Source of the DNA: Acestrorhynchus altus | Lineage: Eukaryota; Chordata; Actinopteri; Characiformes; Acestrorhynchidae | DNA length: 64,000 nucleotides | Direction of reading: 5' to 3' | Assembly (NCBI GenBank): GCA_034509495.1 | Contig: CM067518.1 | Location: 4,560,528-4,624,527, forward strand | Shown here: piece after piece, positions 1 through 13,625 of the stretch | Position numbering within the stretch: the stretch's first letter is position 1 | Layout: every line of letters begins with the position of its first letter | The notes under the pieces: model-generated | Seen by the model: only the letters and a program-made list of their open reading frames with translations | Told to the model about the DNA's origin: nothing | Databases searched by the model: none | Translations under genes and position numbers: made by a program

Positions 1-64
1 CTGAACACTGAACTGAATGTTTCTACTGTGAAAAATACTGATATTCAATTATTGTCCGGGCCAA

Positions 65-185
65 AGAACGTCCACTTCTTTATACCTTTGAAAGGTTCTT
101 CACTCATCTCTTAAAAAATGGTTTAGGACCAAAAATGATTCTTCCATGGCATCCCTCCAAGAACCTAAAGTTTTAGTGCGGGGCC
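65..185. repeat. GTTC/GAAC foldback repeat (MITE-like)
   Basis: Short alternating GGTTCTT and AAGAACC-type words (near 92, 160 and 170) with a GCATGG-like centre. It belongs to a family repeated about ten times in this window. Confidence 0.5.
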
Positions 186-1594
186 ACAAAAAGCACAAAT
201 TACACAGTCAAGTGAAAAAGCATTGCCAACCGAGAACCACCATGTGACCACACATGAGATATTAGGGGGACCTTCAGGGTCTTCTATGATTAATGTCTAC
301 TATTTATTTAAAAATGAGTTTTCAATCTGCATGTTTTACTGTACTAGTCTTGATGATTATGTTTTGTCCATGTTCAGCTGCATCTAAACCAGCTCTCCCA
401 CTTTGGAACTTAGGAACTGATACTGGAGTCAACCAACCGTGTTTTAATGTACACTCAGAGGGGCACTTCCTCATATCTTTAACTTACACCAGAACCATCT
501 CTTCTGTCACCATAGCCACCAAGGATAACACAGCAACCACCATGCAATTACTTAGGGGCATCATATCAGCCACCTGGATACCACTAGCAACACAATGGCA
601 ATCACCTGGGATGATAAAGTAATTACCTACCAGCTTTTTAGCAACACAATAGCAACCACATAGTACCTTGGATACCAGCTGCCTTAACAGCTTTACCATA
701 GTGCCAACACAGCAGTAGCCTAGGAACTGCCTGTAAATGAACTTTTCTAGTTATTAATGTAATTTCTTGCAAACAAAATGTTTTTTAAAACTCATTGCCC
801 CTCTGATTGGTTGGAAATACAAGCTTCGGAATCAATTCTAGAATAGAAATAAGTGGAATGAGATTGAGGATGGAATCAGCAGCTCTTTGTGAGCTTACGA
901 ATAACTGAAGGAATCACTGTAAAATAAATGTTTTGTCTGTTACAAGTTGGAGATGCCTTTGTTTAATCTAGAATGGCCAATAAAAATGTCAGTGCGTTGC
1001 TTAATAACACGCACACATTACTAAACGATCATTATCTCATTAGGTGGATTTTTTCCAAGGCTTTTTTTTTTTTTTTTGACAACGTTTGGACATTTAAGGC
1101 CAGAAATGAGAGCTTACCTCTACTAATCACGGTTCACCAAGAAGCATACTGTACCTAGGCTCTGTTGGACTCGTGATTGTTTCCTACTTGTTAATAATTG
1201 TCCTTGATGAAGTGTCTCCTGTCCTTGTGAGTATATGTCTTAAACGGACCGTTTCCATTGTTTTAATTAGGGAAGTGGGAGTGCAACATGCAGAATGAAT
1301 GTGTTGGGTGAACTCTTCCTGCATCTTAAGCTGAGGGGTGGGATTGGGGGGGTAATAAAAGGTACTGCTCGGAAACACAAAACGCCCTGCTACTGTTCTC
1401 CATGCCCTTCAAAGGGAAATGACTTCAAGGGCCTGGGAGTTACCGACACTCCTGATTAGCCATCCACTTCAGAAAAAAAAAACGGTTCCACAGCGGAGAG
1501 TGAGGGTGAAAACGTGGCGGCCTGCACTGACAGAATCAGGCCAGGCTCCTTCACTCAGGCTGCTCAGAGGCCATCTGGACTGCAGCCTGGGGAA

Positions 1595-1850
1595 GCCTCA
1601 GCACCACGAAGCAGAAGCGAAACCAAAAGGTGCTCGTGACAAGGACTAGGAAGTCATTAACACAATACAAATGTTGTATTGGACAGGGTCGTGGATCAAA
1701 GGCCCAGAAACGCTCGGCAGCACACTGAACCAGGGAAGCTCAAAGCATAGTGAAGAGGCAGTTTACAGGCCTGGGCTTTCACACTGTTCCATCTTCTGAT
1801 TCCTGTCCTGTTTATGCAGCTCTGGCTGCATCTCTGAGCCTCAGTGAAAG
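1595..1850 (+). repeat. Copy A of a local direct duplication
   Basis: Shares a long block with 2698-2925, including AAGGACTAGGAAGTCATTA, CAATACAAATGTTG and GGATCAAAGGCCCAGAAAC in the same order, offset about 1,103 bp. No family recognised. Confidence 0.85.
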
Positions 1851-2697
1851 TCAGACCTTACATGCACCTCTCTTTTTACATCAGACTGCGGATGAGGGCT
1901 GTGACGATTCCCAAATTCATACTGTGTATCGAGACTAATAAAGTATACCACAAGAAGGGGGAGATAGTTAACCGTCTCCAGCCAAGTATTAGCGAGAACT
2001 AAATTACATCAGATCAATTATTTGAAACATCAGTCAACATTTCATCACCATAGCAACCACATAGGAAGATGAAAAAATCAGTTCAGAGTGGTTTAGTGAG
2101 AAAGGCTTTTCTTGACTCTAAAGATTGTTTGCATGGTGGTGATGAACGATAAATGGTGTATAAAAATCCATATTAATACATATAAAATAATTATAATTAC
2201 ATTGAATGATGCCTAAGATACGGTTTAATAAAGATTATTATGAGTGTAAATTCTATGTCAATTCAGTTATGGTAGACAGGCACTTGTAAGTCATTCAAAG
2301 GATTTTATTAGTGTTTATATTACATATAGTACCTTAGAAGACACATGTAGATTTACATGTTGACTCAATTCAACACCACTGTTAAGAGAGCTGTGTCTGT
2401 TCATCTAAAACTATTTCACATCAAACTACTCCGATTAAATTCTACTAAAATTCTACTACAAATCTGGGAATTCATTTTCGAGCTAATAGCAATTTCCTTT
2501 ATTAAAACAAACAAACAAACAAATCAAAAACACCAGTGACATTCACGCCACTGTTCTCTCATTTGTGATTGCAAAACTATTTCTATTGTGTGATTTTATC
2601 AGCAAAAATCATAGTATAACCCATCACACGCAATGATGGACTGTAACTTCTTAAGTAACACTGGCCTCAGCTCAGCTCAATTCATCACTTCACAGAG

Positions 2698-2925
2698 ATC
2701 CTCAGCAACAGGAAGCAGAAACTCACCAAAAGGTGTGTGTGACAAGGACTAGGAAGTCATTAGCGCAATACAAATGTTGCTCTGGACAGGGTCATGGATC
2801 AAAGGCCCAGAAACACTTGGCGTCACACTGAAGCTGGCAAAAGAAGCCGAGTTTAGTTTAGGGTTTCAGGTTTCTCAGAGGTTCAAGCTGCTCCAGGATC
2901 AGATTGCCTGTTTATGCAGTTGTGT
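2698..2925 (+). repeat. Copy B of a local direct duplication
   Basis: Direct, diverged copy of 1595-1850. Both copies end near a CTGTTTATGCAG word. The 850 bp between them is not obviously duplicated. Confidence 0.85.
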
Positions 2926-3039
2926 TATATAAGCTAATAATGTAGAACTGATTTTGGAGCTGCTACAATAGAGTGGTTTGGGATTGTAACCCCCAAGACT
3001 CTCCAGTAAAGCCTTGTTGCTCTCTGCTGCCAGAGGTTT

Positions 3040-3260
3040 CCAGTAAATGGAGCTTTCTCTTAGCGCAGTGGTTTGGCAAAATATCAAATGTACAGTTTTT
3101 CCTACACCCAAAAGTATTCAATCAGCCAAGGCATGTTTGGTATTTGAGCTTTGCCTTTTTTTAATTTTGCACTGGAGCTTCGAGGCAGGCCTGAGCTGCC
3201 TGATGATCGTATCAGGACTGATGAAAACAACCCAGTTTCTGATCTAATTTCCAGATAATG
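3040..3260 (+). repeat. Dispersed repeat shared with 14130-14330
   Basis: The order TTTGGC..AAATATCAAATG, then ATCAGCC-AGGCATGTT, then GGAGCT, then a GTTTCTGA-type word recurs near 14160-14290. The family is unknown. Confidence 0.5.
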
Positions 3261-4211
3261 CACTTTGCACAGCTTTAGAAGTGTCACAGAATGCATTTGC
3301 TGAGTGCTGTAAGCTGTTATTTGATGTATAAATAGTATTTTTGTAACTTTCAGGGGGAAATGCTCAGATGTGGTTTTACAAAATAAATTTAGCACTTTTA
3401 TTGTCTGGTTCACATTATTGAGACGGTCCATAGCCCACAATATTTTTGAAGTGTAACAAGAACAGTAGTGTTGACACAGGTTTTCTTGGAGACCAGTCCG
3501 CCAGTATGGGGCTTTGGTGCCGAAGGTGCTGGAATCTTAATGTTGTGTAAGCTTCTTCTTCTGATTTTGCTTCTATTGCCTCCTTTAAAATGAATCCCAC
3601 AGACCCAACCATACGTTGTAGACTGAATTGTGAGATTTTTGGTTTCATATATCAAATCTTTAACTGAACAAAATGGATATTTTGTCTATTAAGCACTTTT
3701 TTTTAGATACTCTGCATATGTTTTTTTAGTGCAAACCAGTTCCTTGAGTCTAGTCCAATCTAGACAACTATAGCCATAGAATCACAAGAGTCTGAATTTC
3801 AATAATTAAATAAAAAGGTGAACATCGTACAACACTCAGTCGCCAAATCCAATCAAAACTTGGGTTTGTATTGTAAAGTCACATAAGCACACCTGTAACT
3901 TAGCAATGATTTGACCAGTTGTTACACAGCTTCTCAGGTGTGTACCCTAAGGCAGTCCTAGGCGAGGAAACATTTTTGGTCTACCTGCACTGCTAGATGC
4001 TACCATACTGTACACAATAGTGTTACGTAAGAAAGATTTGAAGTTACATAAAATCGTGTGCACTCCATCAATGTCCTCCTGCGGTCCAGATTTGATGATG
4101 CTGACATCATGTCCAAAAGACATTGCTACCGTTAGACAATCAGCTTTCAGCAGGTATAGAATTGGACCTTAAATTCTGTATGTCTTGTTTGGCTGAGAAA
4201 CTAAATGGTGC

Positions 4212-4213
<2 letters not shown>

Positions 4214-4257
<44 letters not shown>

Positions 4258-4576
4258 GCTCTTTTCTTTCTGTCCTTCTGAGTCTGCAATGTTTTCATCT
4301 TTGCATAATTACACCTTACACACACTAAAGTTGCATCATGTTGGTGCAAGGACACACCCTTACAAGGAATACAGTAAACCCTCAGTGACTCATCGCTCCC
4401 TTTCACCTCTGTCAGAGGTTCAAAGGTTGTTAGATCAGCAAAACAAATGAGTCAATGGCAAAGCGTCCCCGGAGAGGCATCCATCTGGGCTGTGACTGGC
4501 AGCTCTGTCAATGAGAGCGAGTGCAGTAATGTGCTGGCATACAGAGGGCAAGCGGAGGTGTGTGTGTGTGTGTGAC

Positions 4577-4621
<45 letters not shown>
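4214..4621. repeat. (CT)n array and (TG)n-(AG)n array
   Basis: CT at 4214-4255; TG at about 4558-4573 followed by AG to 4621. The 300 bp between is unique with no recognised gene. The two arrays are complementary strands of the same dinucleotide repeat. Confidence 0.95.
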
Positions 4622-4624
<3 letters not shown>

Positions 4625-4994
4625 CCACTCCTGTTCAAATGTTTGGAATCACTATGCAGTGCAGATACAGTGCTGCTAAAAAAAACTCGGCAATTCTTTG
4701 TTTTTCTGCATAAATTTGACCTGAAATGTGATCAAATCGGCTTCTAATGTCTAAAACTATACAAAGGGACCCAATTAAAATGATTCAACATTAAATATGC
4801 ATAGGGATGACCTGGTGGGACCCCCCCTACCCCCAGTTAACAAAACAAAACCAATCAAACCTATTCTAAATTTGAGCAACACCCCCCTAACTCTGCAATA
4901 AGAACATGAGTGTGAATCCATTGAAATGAGTATAGAAGTGAGGTGTTTCAATCATAAGGATGGCAATCAGGTGTGAATCCAACTGGCCCTCCCG

Positions 4995-5445
4995 GGTCCT
5001 TTTCCACCAATGTGGAACGGGTTCCGTTCCAGCTCACAAACCTAAAAAATCAGTAGATTATTAAGTTGCAGATTTTCAGTTACTGTGGGTGTGTCGAGTT
5101 TGCAAGGAGCAATGACATCATTTGTCTCACACATTGTAGTCTTCTACATCTTCTTATCTCTTATCACCAAAAGTTGATCCATGTTTGCTTTTTGGAAACA
5201 TCTGTAACAGAGCAAATGCTCGCAGGTAGCCTATATACTCCACCATCTTCTTACTTCTGTTTACTGATGTTGGGCTGATGTTGGTGCTGTCTGTTGATAA
5301 CATATTCTGTGACATATCCTCAGTTCCACTAAAACTGGTGTAAATGCAGGCTGGTTCACCACAAAACACCAAGGTTCTTATAAGCCCGAACGGAACCAGT
5401 TCAAGAACCAGGGAGGGTGGAAGAGTTCTTTTGGTGGAAAAGACC
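4995..5445. mobile_element. Non-autonomous DNA transposon, hAT-like MITE
   Basis: The ends are imperfect terminal inverted repeats: GGTCCTTTTCCACCAA at 4995 and TTGGTGGAAAAGACC ending at 5445. The sub-ends also match (GAACGGGTTCCG against CGGAACCAGTTC). The interior has no transposase. The target-site duplication is not clear. Confidence 0.65.
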
Positions 5446-5739
5446 TTCATAATTCTGGTCTTCCATGGAGATTCCTGAGAACCCTAGATGGACAACTATT
5501 TAGACATTTAGTAGGTGTGGAACTTTTATGTATTATGGATCTCAGCAAATGGCAAACCTAGAATATCTAGGACCAGGAGGAAAGAAACTTGTTGCAATGG
5601 TGGTATCAAATTTGTCATGCTTCTGACAAAATTATAGTACCAAGATTCAGTGAACTCTTTAGAACCACATATTGTTCCACAGGTGTTTGTAAAGACAGAC
5701 TGAATGGCTCTTGATGTTATGCACCTGTGCAAATAGGAC

Positions 5740-6190
5740 TGAATGAAACACCTGAAATCAATGATTCAGTGGTCATCTGGCCTCTATCAGTCCACTGTGA
5801 GACAGAAGAAATATCGGCATTAAGTAATATTCTATCATCTGACAAACAATGAACAAGAACAGTGCATTGTGGGATAGCAAAGAGAAAGCCAATACTTATC
5901 AAAAGGAACACTGCTGTCCACCTGAAGTTTGCTTTAAACAAGGTGGATGAGCCACGAGCCTCCTGGAAGAATTTTCTGTGGACAAATAAGAGTTTTAAAT
6001 GAAAAGTGTTATGTTTGGCAAAAAACAAACACTGCATTACACCATTAAACCTCATCATAGCTGTGAAACATGGGAGTGGCAGTAACACGGTTTGGGGCTG
6101 TTAGTTTCCTCCAGTCCAAGGCACCTTCACCCCTTCAAAGGTTACGCATGCTGCTTTGTACTACAACATTCAAGACTATGACCTTTAAGA
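5740..6190 (+). pseudogene. Tc1-like transposase fossil
   Basis: Plus-strand reading gives KPILIKRNTAVHLKFA, then WKNFLWTNKS, then VKHGSGSNTVWGC. These match the Tc1 motifs around the first catalytic D region (LWTDES) and the VKHGGGS-xxWGC block. A stop interrupts it and the LWTDES aspartate is N, so it is dead. Confidence 0.75.
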
Positions 6191-6199
6191 ATGGCTGAG

Positions 6200-8550
6200 T
6201 GAAAGGAATCATCTGCAGCTCTATTCAGTGTCTAATTTTTCCTATTTATTGGAAACACATGAAGGTGTTGTGTGTTGACATTGTATTGGAGTCTTTTCTA
6301 TAAAAGTATCTGCAAAAATATTTCTTTATTTATATTTATATTTATAATATAACATTATGACATTGCATTGATTTAAATTCCATTTTTTCAAATCATTTTG
6401 CACCATTTCCATTGATCCATCCATCATGAAAGGTTGACATGATGTAAACTGCCACATTCAAATTTGAAAAATGGAAATATTTTATTAATAATAATTTTGG
6501 AAAAAAGTCTTGACCTGACCAACTGGCAGTAGTAGTTTAATATTTAAAAAGCATTAAATTGAGACATACCCCATCAAATAGTGTGATCCGCCTGTTCTAT
6601 GAACAAGACTTGACACTTTATTGAATTTAATAAAATCCTGAATGTATATTGTAGTAATGGTTTGTCCACTTCATACAGAAACAAGCTGTTCAACTAAGTT
6701 TATGCAACTCAAATAAATAATCAATTTTTTGTTATTTTTCCATTTTGGGGAGTAGAATAGTTATGACTGGATAAAACAAACATAAATGTCTTTTTTTTCT
6801 GCTCTGGTTCTTATGCTAATAGTTAAATTTTAAAGTAAACCATTAACTAAGAAACACATTTTAGCTTAAAGGTCAAGGCTCTGACCAACAGAATCACCAT
6901 GAATTGTAATATAACAAATGTCAAGAGTAGCTGACTGTTAGCATTGCATTATATGGCTAAATATTCTCGTCATATTTGTGTAAAATATGTAAAATATCTC
7001 AAATAATTATTGCACAGCAGTCAGTCTACTATACTTTCTATTCACTGGTAGACCAGCAGCTAAGGACACTTGAGTGTGTAGCAATGTGTAGCATCTGGAC
7101 AGACTGCGCATGTCGACTTTCTTCACTCTATGTCATTGTAAAATTTATCTCATGGTTAAAATAGAGCCTCACATAACACTCTTTTTAGCACTCTGGAACC
7201 AGCTGCTGAAAACATCACAATTTAAGCTTTAAATATCCATTTTTATTTGTTGTATGAATGAAATTTGACTATTCAACATAAAATATAAAATTTTAGTCAA
7301 CTAATGACTAACATCCCCAGTGCTGAATCTGTGAGGAGGAAGAAAAGACGGATACGTACTGGTACTGATCTCATCTCAACACCATTAATGAAACATGAGG
7401 GGTGCTGGAATATTCTCTGATCCTTGTGCCAGTGTCGCCATAGGAGACTAGAGTCCCCACTCTTTCAGAGCTCCACACAGAATGATTCCATGTGTGGCAG
7501 ATGTGTTTTAGCCATTAGATCCAGAGCTCCAGCGCTTAGTTCAGAGAAAACTAGAATCAGAACCTCCTGTCTATTCCCTGGAACTGGACACAGTTTCCCA
7601 AAAATAGTGTTGAGGTCATCTATTAGAGAGTGTTATAGTGCTCTGAAAGCTGCTCACTTTGATATTTTTTAGGACCTTTGAGGATGATTTGTGGCTTTGA
7701 GGTAGAGTTTTCGGAAGAAACTTTAATTGATTGAGACCTTTTTATGTCATATGAAAGTTCCTTTAAGGGGAATTCAACATTTTTTATTGAGTAAAAAAAA
7801 AATTCAAGCAAAAGGATACAATGTAAACAAGATGTAAGATGTGATCACAGTGGTGGTGATAGGAACCAGACATCTGAATGGTTTAGTGTCTTAAATATGA
7901 TGAATACACTGCCTGATTCCTCAGACAGTGTTTTTCAGTAGCTTTGAGAAGGTCTAAAAAGTAAATCAGGGAACTGTCTGTTCTTCAAGTTGATGTATTG
8001 GAAGCAGGAAAAATGGGCAGTTTAATGGCGATTTTCGACTTTATAGTACCAACACTACTCAACTCTACTCGACTCTGCTCCCTACTTGACATCTTCCACT
8101 TCCCAAGGGTCCTAAGCAAAATTCTGGGAAGGGGCCCTCCAGACAGTCGCACCTGAAACTACACTTCTATTCTTCCTTCTTTGTTGGCTGAAGCATAAAC
8201 AGTGTACAGGACAATATTAGGTATGAACAAACAACATTTATTCGACAAGCAATGCTTAAATAAACAATATTTCTGTGCACCTTCAGTCCAGATGTAACTT
8301 AACTAGACTGCAACTAAACCTAGACTAGATACCCATCTGTTTTAGGAGGAATTTGATCACCATCACATCCATACTCTGCCTCTAAACTGGTTTTCACAGA
8401 GCTTTATTTCATGTTTGAGTTTCACATAATTATGAATGTATTTAACAATGTAGATGTAGAATTGTAGTAGTGCATCTCCACAATTCTGAATACAGGGAAA
8501 TGGTTTTTGAATAATTAATTCAAAAAATTAAACTTAAAATTAAATTTTAT
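6200..8550. other. No gene or clear element seen
   Basis: AT-rich sequence with short open frames only (82 aa at most). No splice-bounded frame or repeat that I can name. Confidence 0.4.
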
Positions 8551-8760
8551 ATTCATTACATCTGAAGTGATATATTTCAAGCTTTTCTGTTTTAATGCGG
8601 CTACTGTGGTTATTATTCTATTCGAAATTGCATTAAAAGTTTCTAATATTTTGAGATTCTGGATTTCTGGTTTTCATCAGCTATACGCCAAACTGATCAA
8701 CAGTAAAAACAAAAAAAAGGTTTGAAATGTCACTTTAGGTGTAATGAATATAAAATACGA
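8551..8760. repeat. Short foldback repeat
   Basis: Arm ATTCATTACATCTGAAGTGA at about 8551-8598 is matched in inverted orientation by 8705-8755 (TTGAAATGTCACTTTAGGTG then AATGAAT). The middle has the TTTTGAGATTCTGGATTTCT word common in fish repeats. A relative occurs at 12060-12175. Confidence 0.6.
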
Positions 8761-9111
8761 CAGTTTACCTTTTTGAATCAAATTGTAATCACGAATGAGC
8801 TCTTTAATGACATTATAATTTATTGAGATGCACTAGCAGTACTTAAATTTAACTTCAATAATTGGAAGTGGAACAGAATAATTAAATAAGCAGCTGGCAA
8901 ACAAGGAGCCAACATTTATTCTATAGCCTCAGCATTTAAGGTGGAATAGAATAAAAACAAACTAAATTGATGTCACTTTAAGTGGTGCAACGTGCATACT
9001 CAGTATATATGGTGGGCCGGCTCTGAACACAGCTCCCCCTGAAATGTAGCTTGTAGTATTGAAAACCCCTCACATCTGTTCAGAGAGATCAGTATGTTTG
9101 CTTGTTCCTTG

Positions 9112-9345
9112 TTGCACCACCAGGGGCAGTATGGTGGTGCTGCAAATACTGCGAGTGTCATACAACTTCAGGGGCCTGAAGTGGGTTCAATCCCCACTCG
9201 GGTAACTGTCTGTGAGGTGTTTGCTTGGGGTTCCTGTGGGAACGAGTGTGGTACCCTGTTTGTGTGTGGTAACCTGCGAAGAACTGGTGCCCAATTCCTT
9301 GAGCCCAATGAATCCAAGTGAATAGATGGATGAATGGATGTTGCA
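9112..9345 (+). mobile_element. tRNA-derived SINE-like repeat, degenerate
   Basis: Has a B-box-like GGTTCAATCCCC, then ACTGTCTGTGAGGTGTTTG, a CCCAAT..CCAAGTG block and an ATGGATGAATGGATG tail. It is internally deleted relative to the usual fish element. The antisense frame gives VGIEPTSGP, a common SINE artefact. Confidence 0.65.
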
Positions 9346-9499
9346 CATTTCGTTGGCCACCAATCCAATCTGGCCAATCAGCACTCTGCGAGGTGTACAT
9401 GTCCCATTTATGTCCATAATCAGCTTGCTTGAATCTACCAGAGAGCAGGAATTAAATCTTACCCAGTTCTAGATACCAGTATCCATATTTGCCTAATGG

Positions 9500-9775
9500 A
9501 AAAGCAAAGACTACTAGGACAGAACATCTCCAAAACATTAAACAGGTCTTGCTAGATGTTCACAGCATGCAATGGTCAGTAGACACCAACAAGTGCTTCA
9601 AGACCATCCAACCAGTGACAGGTTGATGGTTCTCCAAGGCCCACTGAGGCAATACACGGAGGCCCCATCTCACAACTGGATCTGCTGCTAACATCTTGGT
9701 GCCAGATACCACATGACCTTCAAAGGTCTTTAAATCTTGCGCAAAATTGCCCTCATTGCATAGCACTTAAAGCTG
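9500..9775 (+). pseudogene. Tc1-like transposon remnant, family 1, internally deleted
   Basis: The start GAACATCTCCAAAACATTA and the end CTGCTGCTAACATCTTGGTG CCAGATACCACA are the two ends of a known fish Tc1-type transposase gene, joined with most of the middle missing. The reading frame is lost. Confidence 0.75.
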
Positions 9776-9859
9776 TCCAAAGAGAGGTAAGAATATCAAG
9801 CTCTGTTGTGACTTGGAGCTAATCAAGAAGCTCTTACTGAGAAAAGGAAACAGACATAA

Positions 9860-10070
9860 AAGGACCTGAGCAAATCAAACTGCTGAAGCTGCTGCTATTC
9901 TCCGACTCCAAGACCACCCCAGAATCCATACCTCAACAACATTAAATGTGTTTGGGATGACTTTTAATGGTGAAAAGCAAAAAATGCCCAAACTTTTCAA
10001 ACTGACCTTTAGGGTAGAAAACTCCCTGCCATAAAACTGAAATTAAGTCTCCTGAGATGAATGGATTCTG
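9860..10070 (+). pseudogene. Possible second Tc1-like fragment
   Basis: The plus strand reads PPQNPYLNNIKCVWDD, similar to the SPDLNPIENVWDDLK block of Tc1 transposases. Short and isolated. Confidence 0.35.
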
Positions 10071-10859
10071 TAATAAAGGTAAAGGGTGGACCCACTAAAA
10101 CCTGTTTTGTTATTTACATTTCTCTGGTAAATATATCTTTGCAGGTTTCCCCTTAACACTGGAAAATCTATAACTTGTACTTAATGACCCTTTTGAGTAG
10201 ACATTAAACAAGTAAAGGGTGATCTCTGACTTTGTACAGGTAAGACACTGTTTATGAAATAACAAAACAAATCTTAGCCCAAATCTCAAACTTACACTCC
10301 TAGAAAATGAAATACAGATTTGTTCTTAACTCTCACCTACAGACATGATACTCATATTAGACACATATCATGACAAGCTAGACTTACCCTGTCTAACCAT
10401 GGTGGTGTCATCATGAATTATCAGAATAATCCTGCTTGGAAAACAGCTACAATTCACATTCCAATGGAATCAAATCCCAGTTTAAAGGAGCTTCCAGTGC
10501 ATGTTTACTGCTCTGTTCACATGTACATCCTCAACCTGCATGCAGACTCTGAGTGATCAGTGAGAGTGGGCGGGGCTGATGACAACACTGACCCAGTTAT
10601 TGGGTTGTGGAGGAAAATGAGAAGGAAAGAGTTGTTTGCTCTCTTTTCACAGTGTTCAGATTTCAGATAAAAAGTCCTGATATGTACAGTAAATAGCGAA
10701 AAATAATAAAGGATAATTAGGTTGTTGCATTTTTGGTGCATTACTTAAAAAATCCTTGTCTAATCATGAGGATATTCTCGAATTTGTAACTCAAACCACT
10801 CAGGATGGTCAATTTCCAACTGGATTTCTGAGATCTCTGAGTGTCTTTAGTCCTTTTAT

Positions 10860-11035
10860 ATATAAAAAAAGTAATTTTTTCATCAAAACATGGTGAATTC
10901 CATACAGATGTTTAAATTCTCTTCATTTGTACGTCTCAAATGCAGACACATTTGAGTAGCCTAAGATCTCCTGAAAAGATCACCACACTATGACAACATC
11001 CCACAAAATTGGTACTAAAGGTTAAAAGAGTACAA
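10860..11035 (+). repeat. Dispersed repeat R1, copy 1
   Basis: Contains ACGTCTCAAATGCAGACACA TTTGAGTAGCCTA and ends ATCCCACAAAATTGGTACTAAAGGTT. Relatives at 12060, 14470 and 57960. Family not recognised. Confidence 0.6.
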
Positions 11036-11698
11036 AGCTTATCACTGAGGCTGTACCTTACTGAGGCGCGGGACGGTGCCTGTCAGTGCAAGTCCCTTTC
11101 AGTAGCAGCAGTTAAGGTAGTATTATTTATCAAAAGTCCATTATTGTGACTTATTGGGTATGTTTATGAGAGATGTACCTCTGAGTACAAAGACGCATCC
11201 CTGTCATACCACTGTTTTTTAAGCGTGTATGTCTGTAAGACTGGTAGAGTTGATTGCAGATTCCAGTGTGTGTACAGCTGTGTTTTGTACTTCTGAGTGT
11301 GAAAGCATGCTCATTTATTACACCTCAGCACAGATGCTGTCCTCAGTGCTCTGGCTTCACTCCTGCAGACCACTGTGCTCTTCTGGTCCCCAGGGTTGGT
11401 GGTGCAGGAGTAATCTGTCCACTAGCATGCCCATGTTACCATTGATTTTGTCTCACTTCCCAGCTCCCCCCAATTAGCTCCACTGCAGCCTGTTAGTAGG
11501 CTTGCTCTGTCAGGGGAGAGAGAGCAGCATCCAGCGTCTCCTCTCACAGCGCTTTGTTTACACTACTAATTGCTGCTCCTGTTTCCTTTCATTAGCTGGA
11601 GCTGCCTGTTACGCTTAGTGCTCACTCTATCTATCTATCTGTCTGTCTGTCTCACTCCACATCTGTCTCCACTTCCCTTGCTCGATCAGTCTTGCTCC

Positions 11699-11740
<42 letters not shown>

Positions 11741-12059
11741 CCCTGCCTCTTCTGCTGTCCCCATAAATGTGTTCTTCATACTGTTGCCTGTTTGGAATAG
11801 TGTCATTCAGTGTAAACAGAAATGGGGTGTTGCTTTGTTGGTTTATGTTCACAGCTGAAATGGTGCAATAGAACAAGTGGAATGCATTTTAGCTTTCCAG
11901 AAACAGGCAGGTTGGAAATCACAACGATGCTTTCGTCATCCAACCCATGAGCACATCAGCTTGAGGGCAAAACATTTCTCAGTGCATCTCAAACAATAGT
12001 GTGTAAATTGAATATTAAATATTGTGAAAAAAATATTCCTTTATAATTTCATACAAAAG

Positions 12060-12290
12060 GTTAGTCTGATTTTATATTCTTTATGTGTAAAGTGATGTAT
12101 TTCATACCTTTTTGTTTTACTGCTGACCTGTATGGCTTGTAGTTCATGAAAATCAAAAATCCAGAATAACCTGTAGGATCTCCTGTGTCCTATAAATACC
12201 TTTCTAATTTTTTGGTGAATAAAATATGTCAAACTATGAAAACATCTCACAAAATTGGTGTAAAATCTTAAAGGTTAAAGGCAACTTTAC
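12060..12290 (+). repeat. Dispersed repeat R1, copy 2
   Basis: Shares TTTTTTGGTGAATAAAATATGTCAAAC, the ATGAAAACATC word and an AAAATTGGTGTAAAATCTTAAAGGTT end with other R1 copies. Its left part resembles the foldback repeat at 8.6 kb. Confidence 0.6.
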
Positions 12291-12412
12291 AAAATTGATT
12301 TATGAATTATTTATTGGAGTAGACAATTCAGTTTATTTACATTATGCATATTTACTTTAGTGGCATTTCTAATTTAGGTTAGGTTAGGTTATCAAATGTA
12401 AATAGGAGATGT

Positions 12413-12414
<2 letters not shown>

Positions 12415-12507
<93 letters not shown>

Positions 12508-12508
12508 T
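12415..12508. repeat. (TA)n array, about 94 bp
   Basis: Long perfect TA dinucleotide run, followed by a poly-A run at 12562-12580. Confidence 0.98.
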
Positions 12509-13269
12509 TGGACAATAGAAATATTCCCATATTATGTGGAATAAAATCTCATAACATTAAGTTAAAAAAAAAAAAAAAAACAATAACTATTTTTGTAACC
12601 AAATTTTACAAAATCTTAATAATTGTATAAAACATTGTTGTGCAAAAACTTTATAGGAAAAGTCCAAAACAATGGTTGGATGTCAATTGAAAAAAAAAAA
12701 ACATTTTGGGCTATTTCTATTGCTCCAACTATACAAAATGTACAGAACAACTGCCAGAACAAATTCATGTAAAAAATAACAACATCCAAAATGACATACT
12801 TAAAATATGTGTTCAACTTTTTATAGTATATATGTTTTTATTTTATATATATATATATATATATGCACATTTTGTCTGTGCTCAGATATATAAAATTTGC
12901 ACAGTAGTGTGTATATAATTATTTTCTTTGTGCTTTCCAGCCACTTTATGGATTTGTTCAGTTCCGCCTGATTTAGTTTAATGAAGAATCAATTTGAAAA
13001 AGTAGGTGTTGGATGATGACTCTAAATACTTCTCCAGGAGAGCTTTGTTGTATGTTCTTGTACTTTTTTTGCATTTTTTGTGATGTTATTAAATAATATT
13101 TATACATTTCTCTTAGTAATTTCTCAGAAACCTTTGCACAATAATGGACATATACATCGATTATCTATAACATTAGCACCACTAACAGGTGAAGTGAAGA
13201 ACATTGATTATGTTCCTCTAAAGTAGAATTTGTCGAGTAGAAAAATATATTAGTCAGCAAACAATCAGT

Positions 13270-13625
13270 TCATGAAACTGATGTGCTGAATGTAGGACAC
13301 GGGTGATGGCTGGAGGACTTGGTCAGAACATCTCCAAAACATTGTGGGGTTTTCGCAGTATGCAGTTGTCTGTATCTAACAAAAGTGTTTAAGGAAGAAC
13401 AAATGTTCAAGTAGCGGCAGGTTCATGGACACTTGGCTCTCTGATACTCATGGAAGTCCCACCTCAAAACCTAATGAACTTAAAAGATGCAGTAAATTAC
13501 CACAGGACAACTTCTGTGGTCTTGTGGAGCCTATGTCAGATGATCTACTGCAGATGAAGGGAGACTTAATATTAGGTACGTGGTAATAATGTTATGGCTA
13601 ATCAATGTATACAGTTTATATATGT
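13270..13625 (+). pseudogene. Tc1-like transposon remnant, family 1
   Basis: GAACATCTCCAAAACATTG near the start and TATTAGGTACGTGGTAATAA TGTTATGG at the end give the 5' coding start and the right terminal inverted repeat of the same family as 9500-9775. The middle is deleted. Confidence 0.75.

Noticed and set aside
12375..12395. Telomere-like GGTTAGGTTAGGTTA
   Set aside because: Only about three imperfect units and not the vertebrate TTAGGG repeat.
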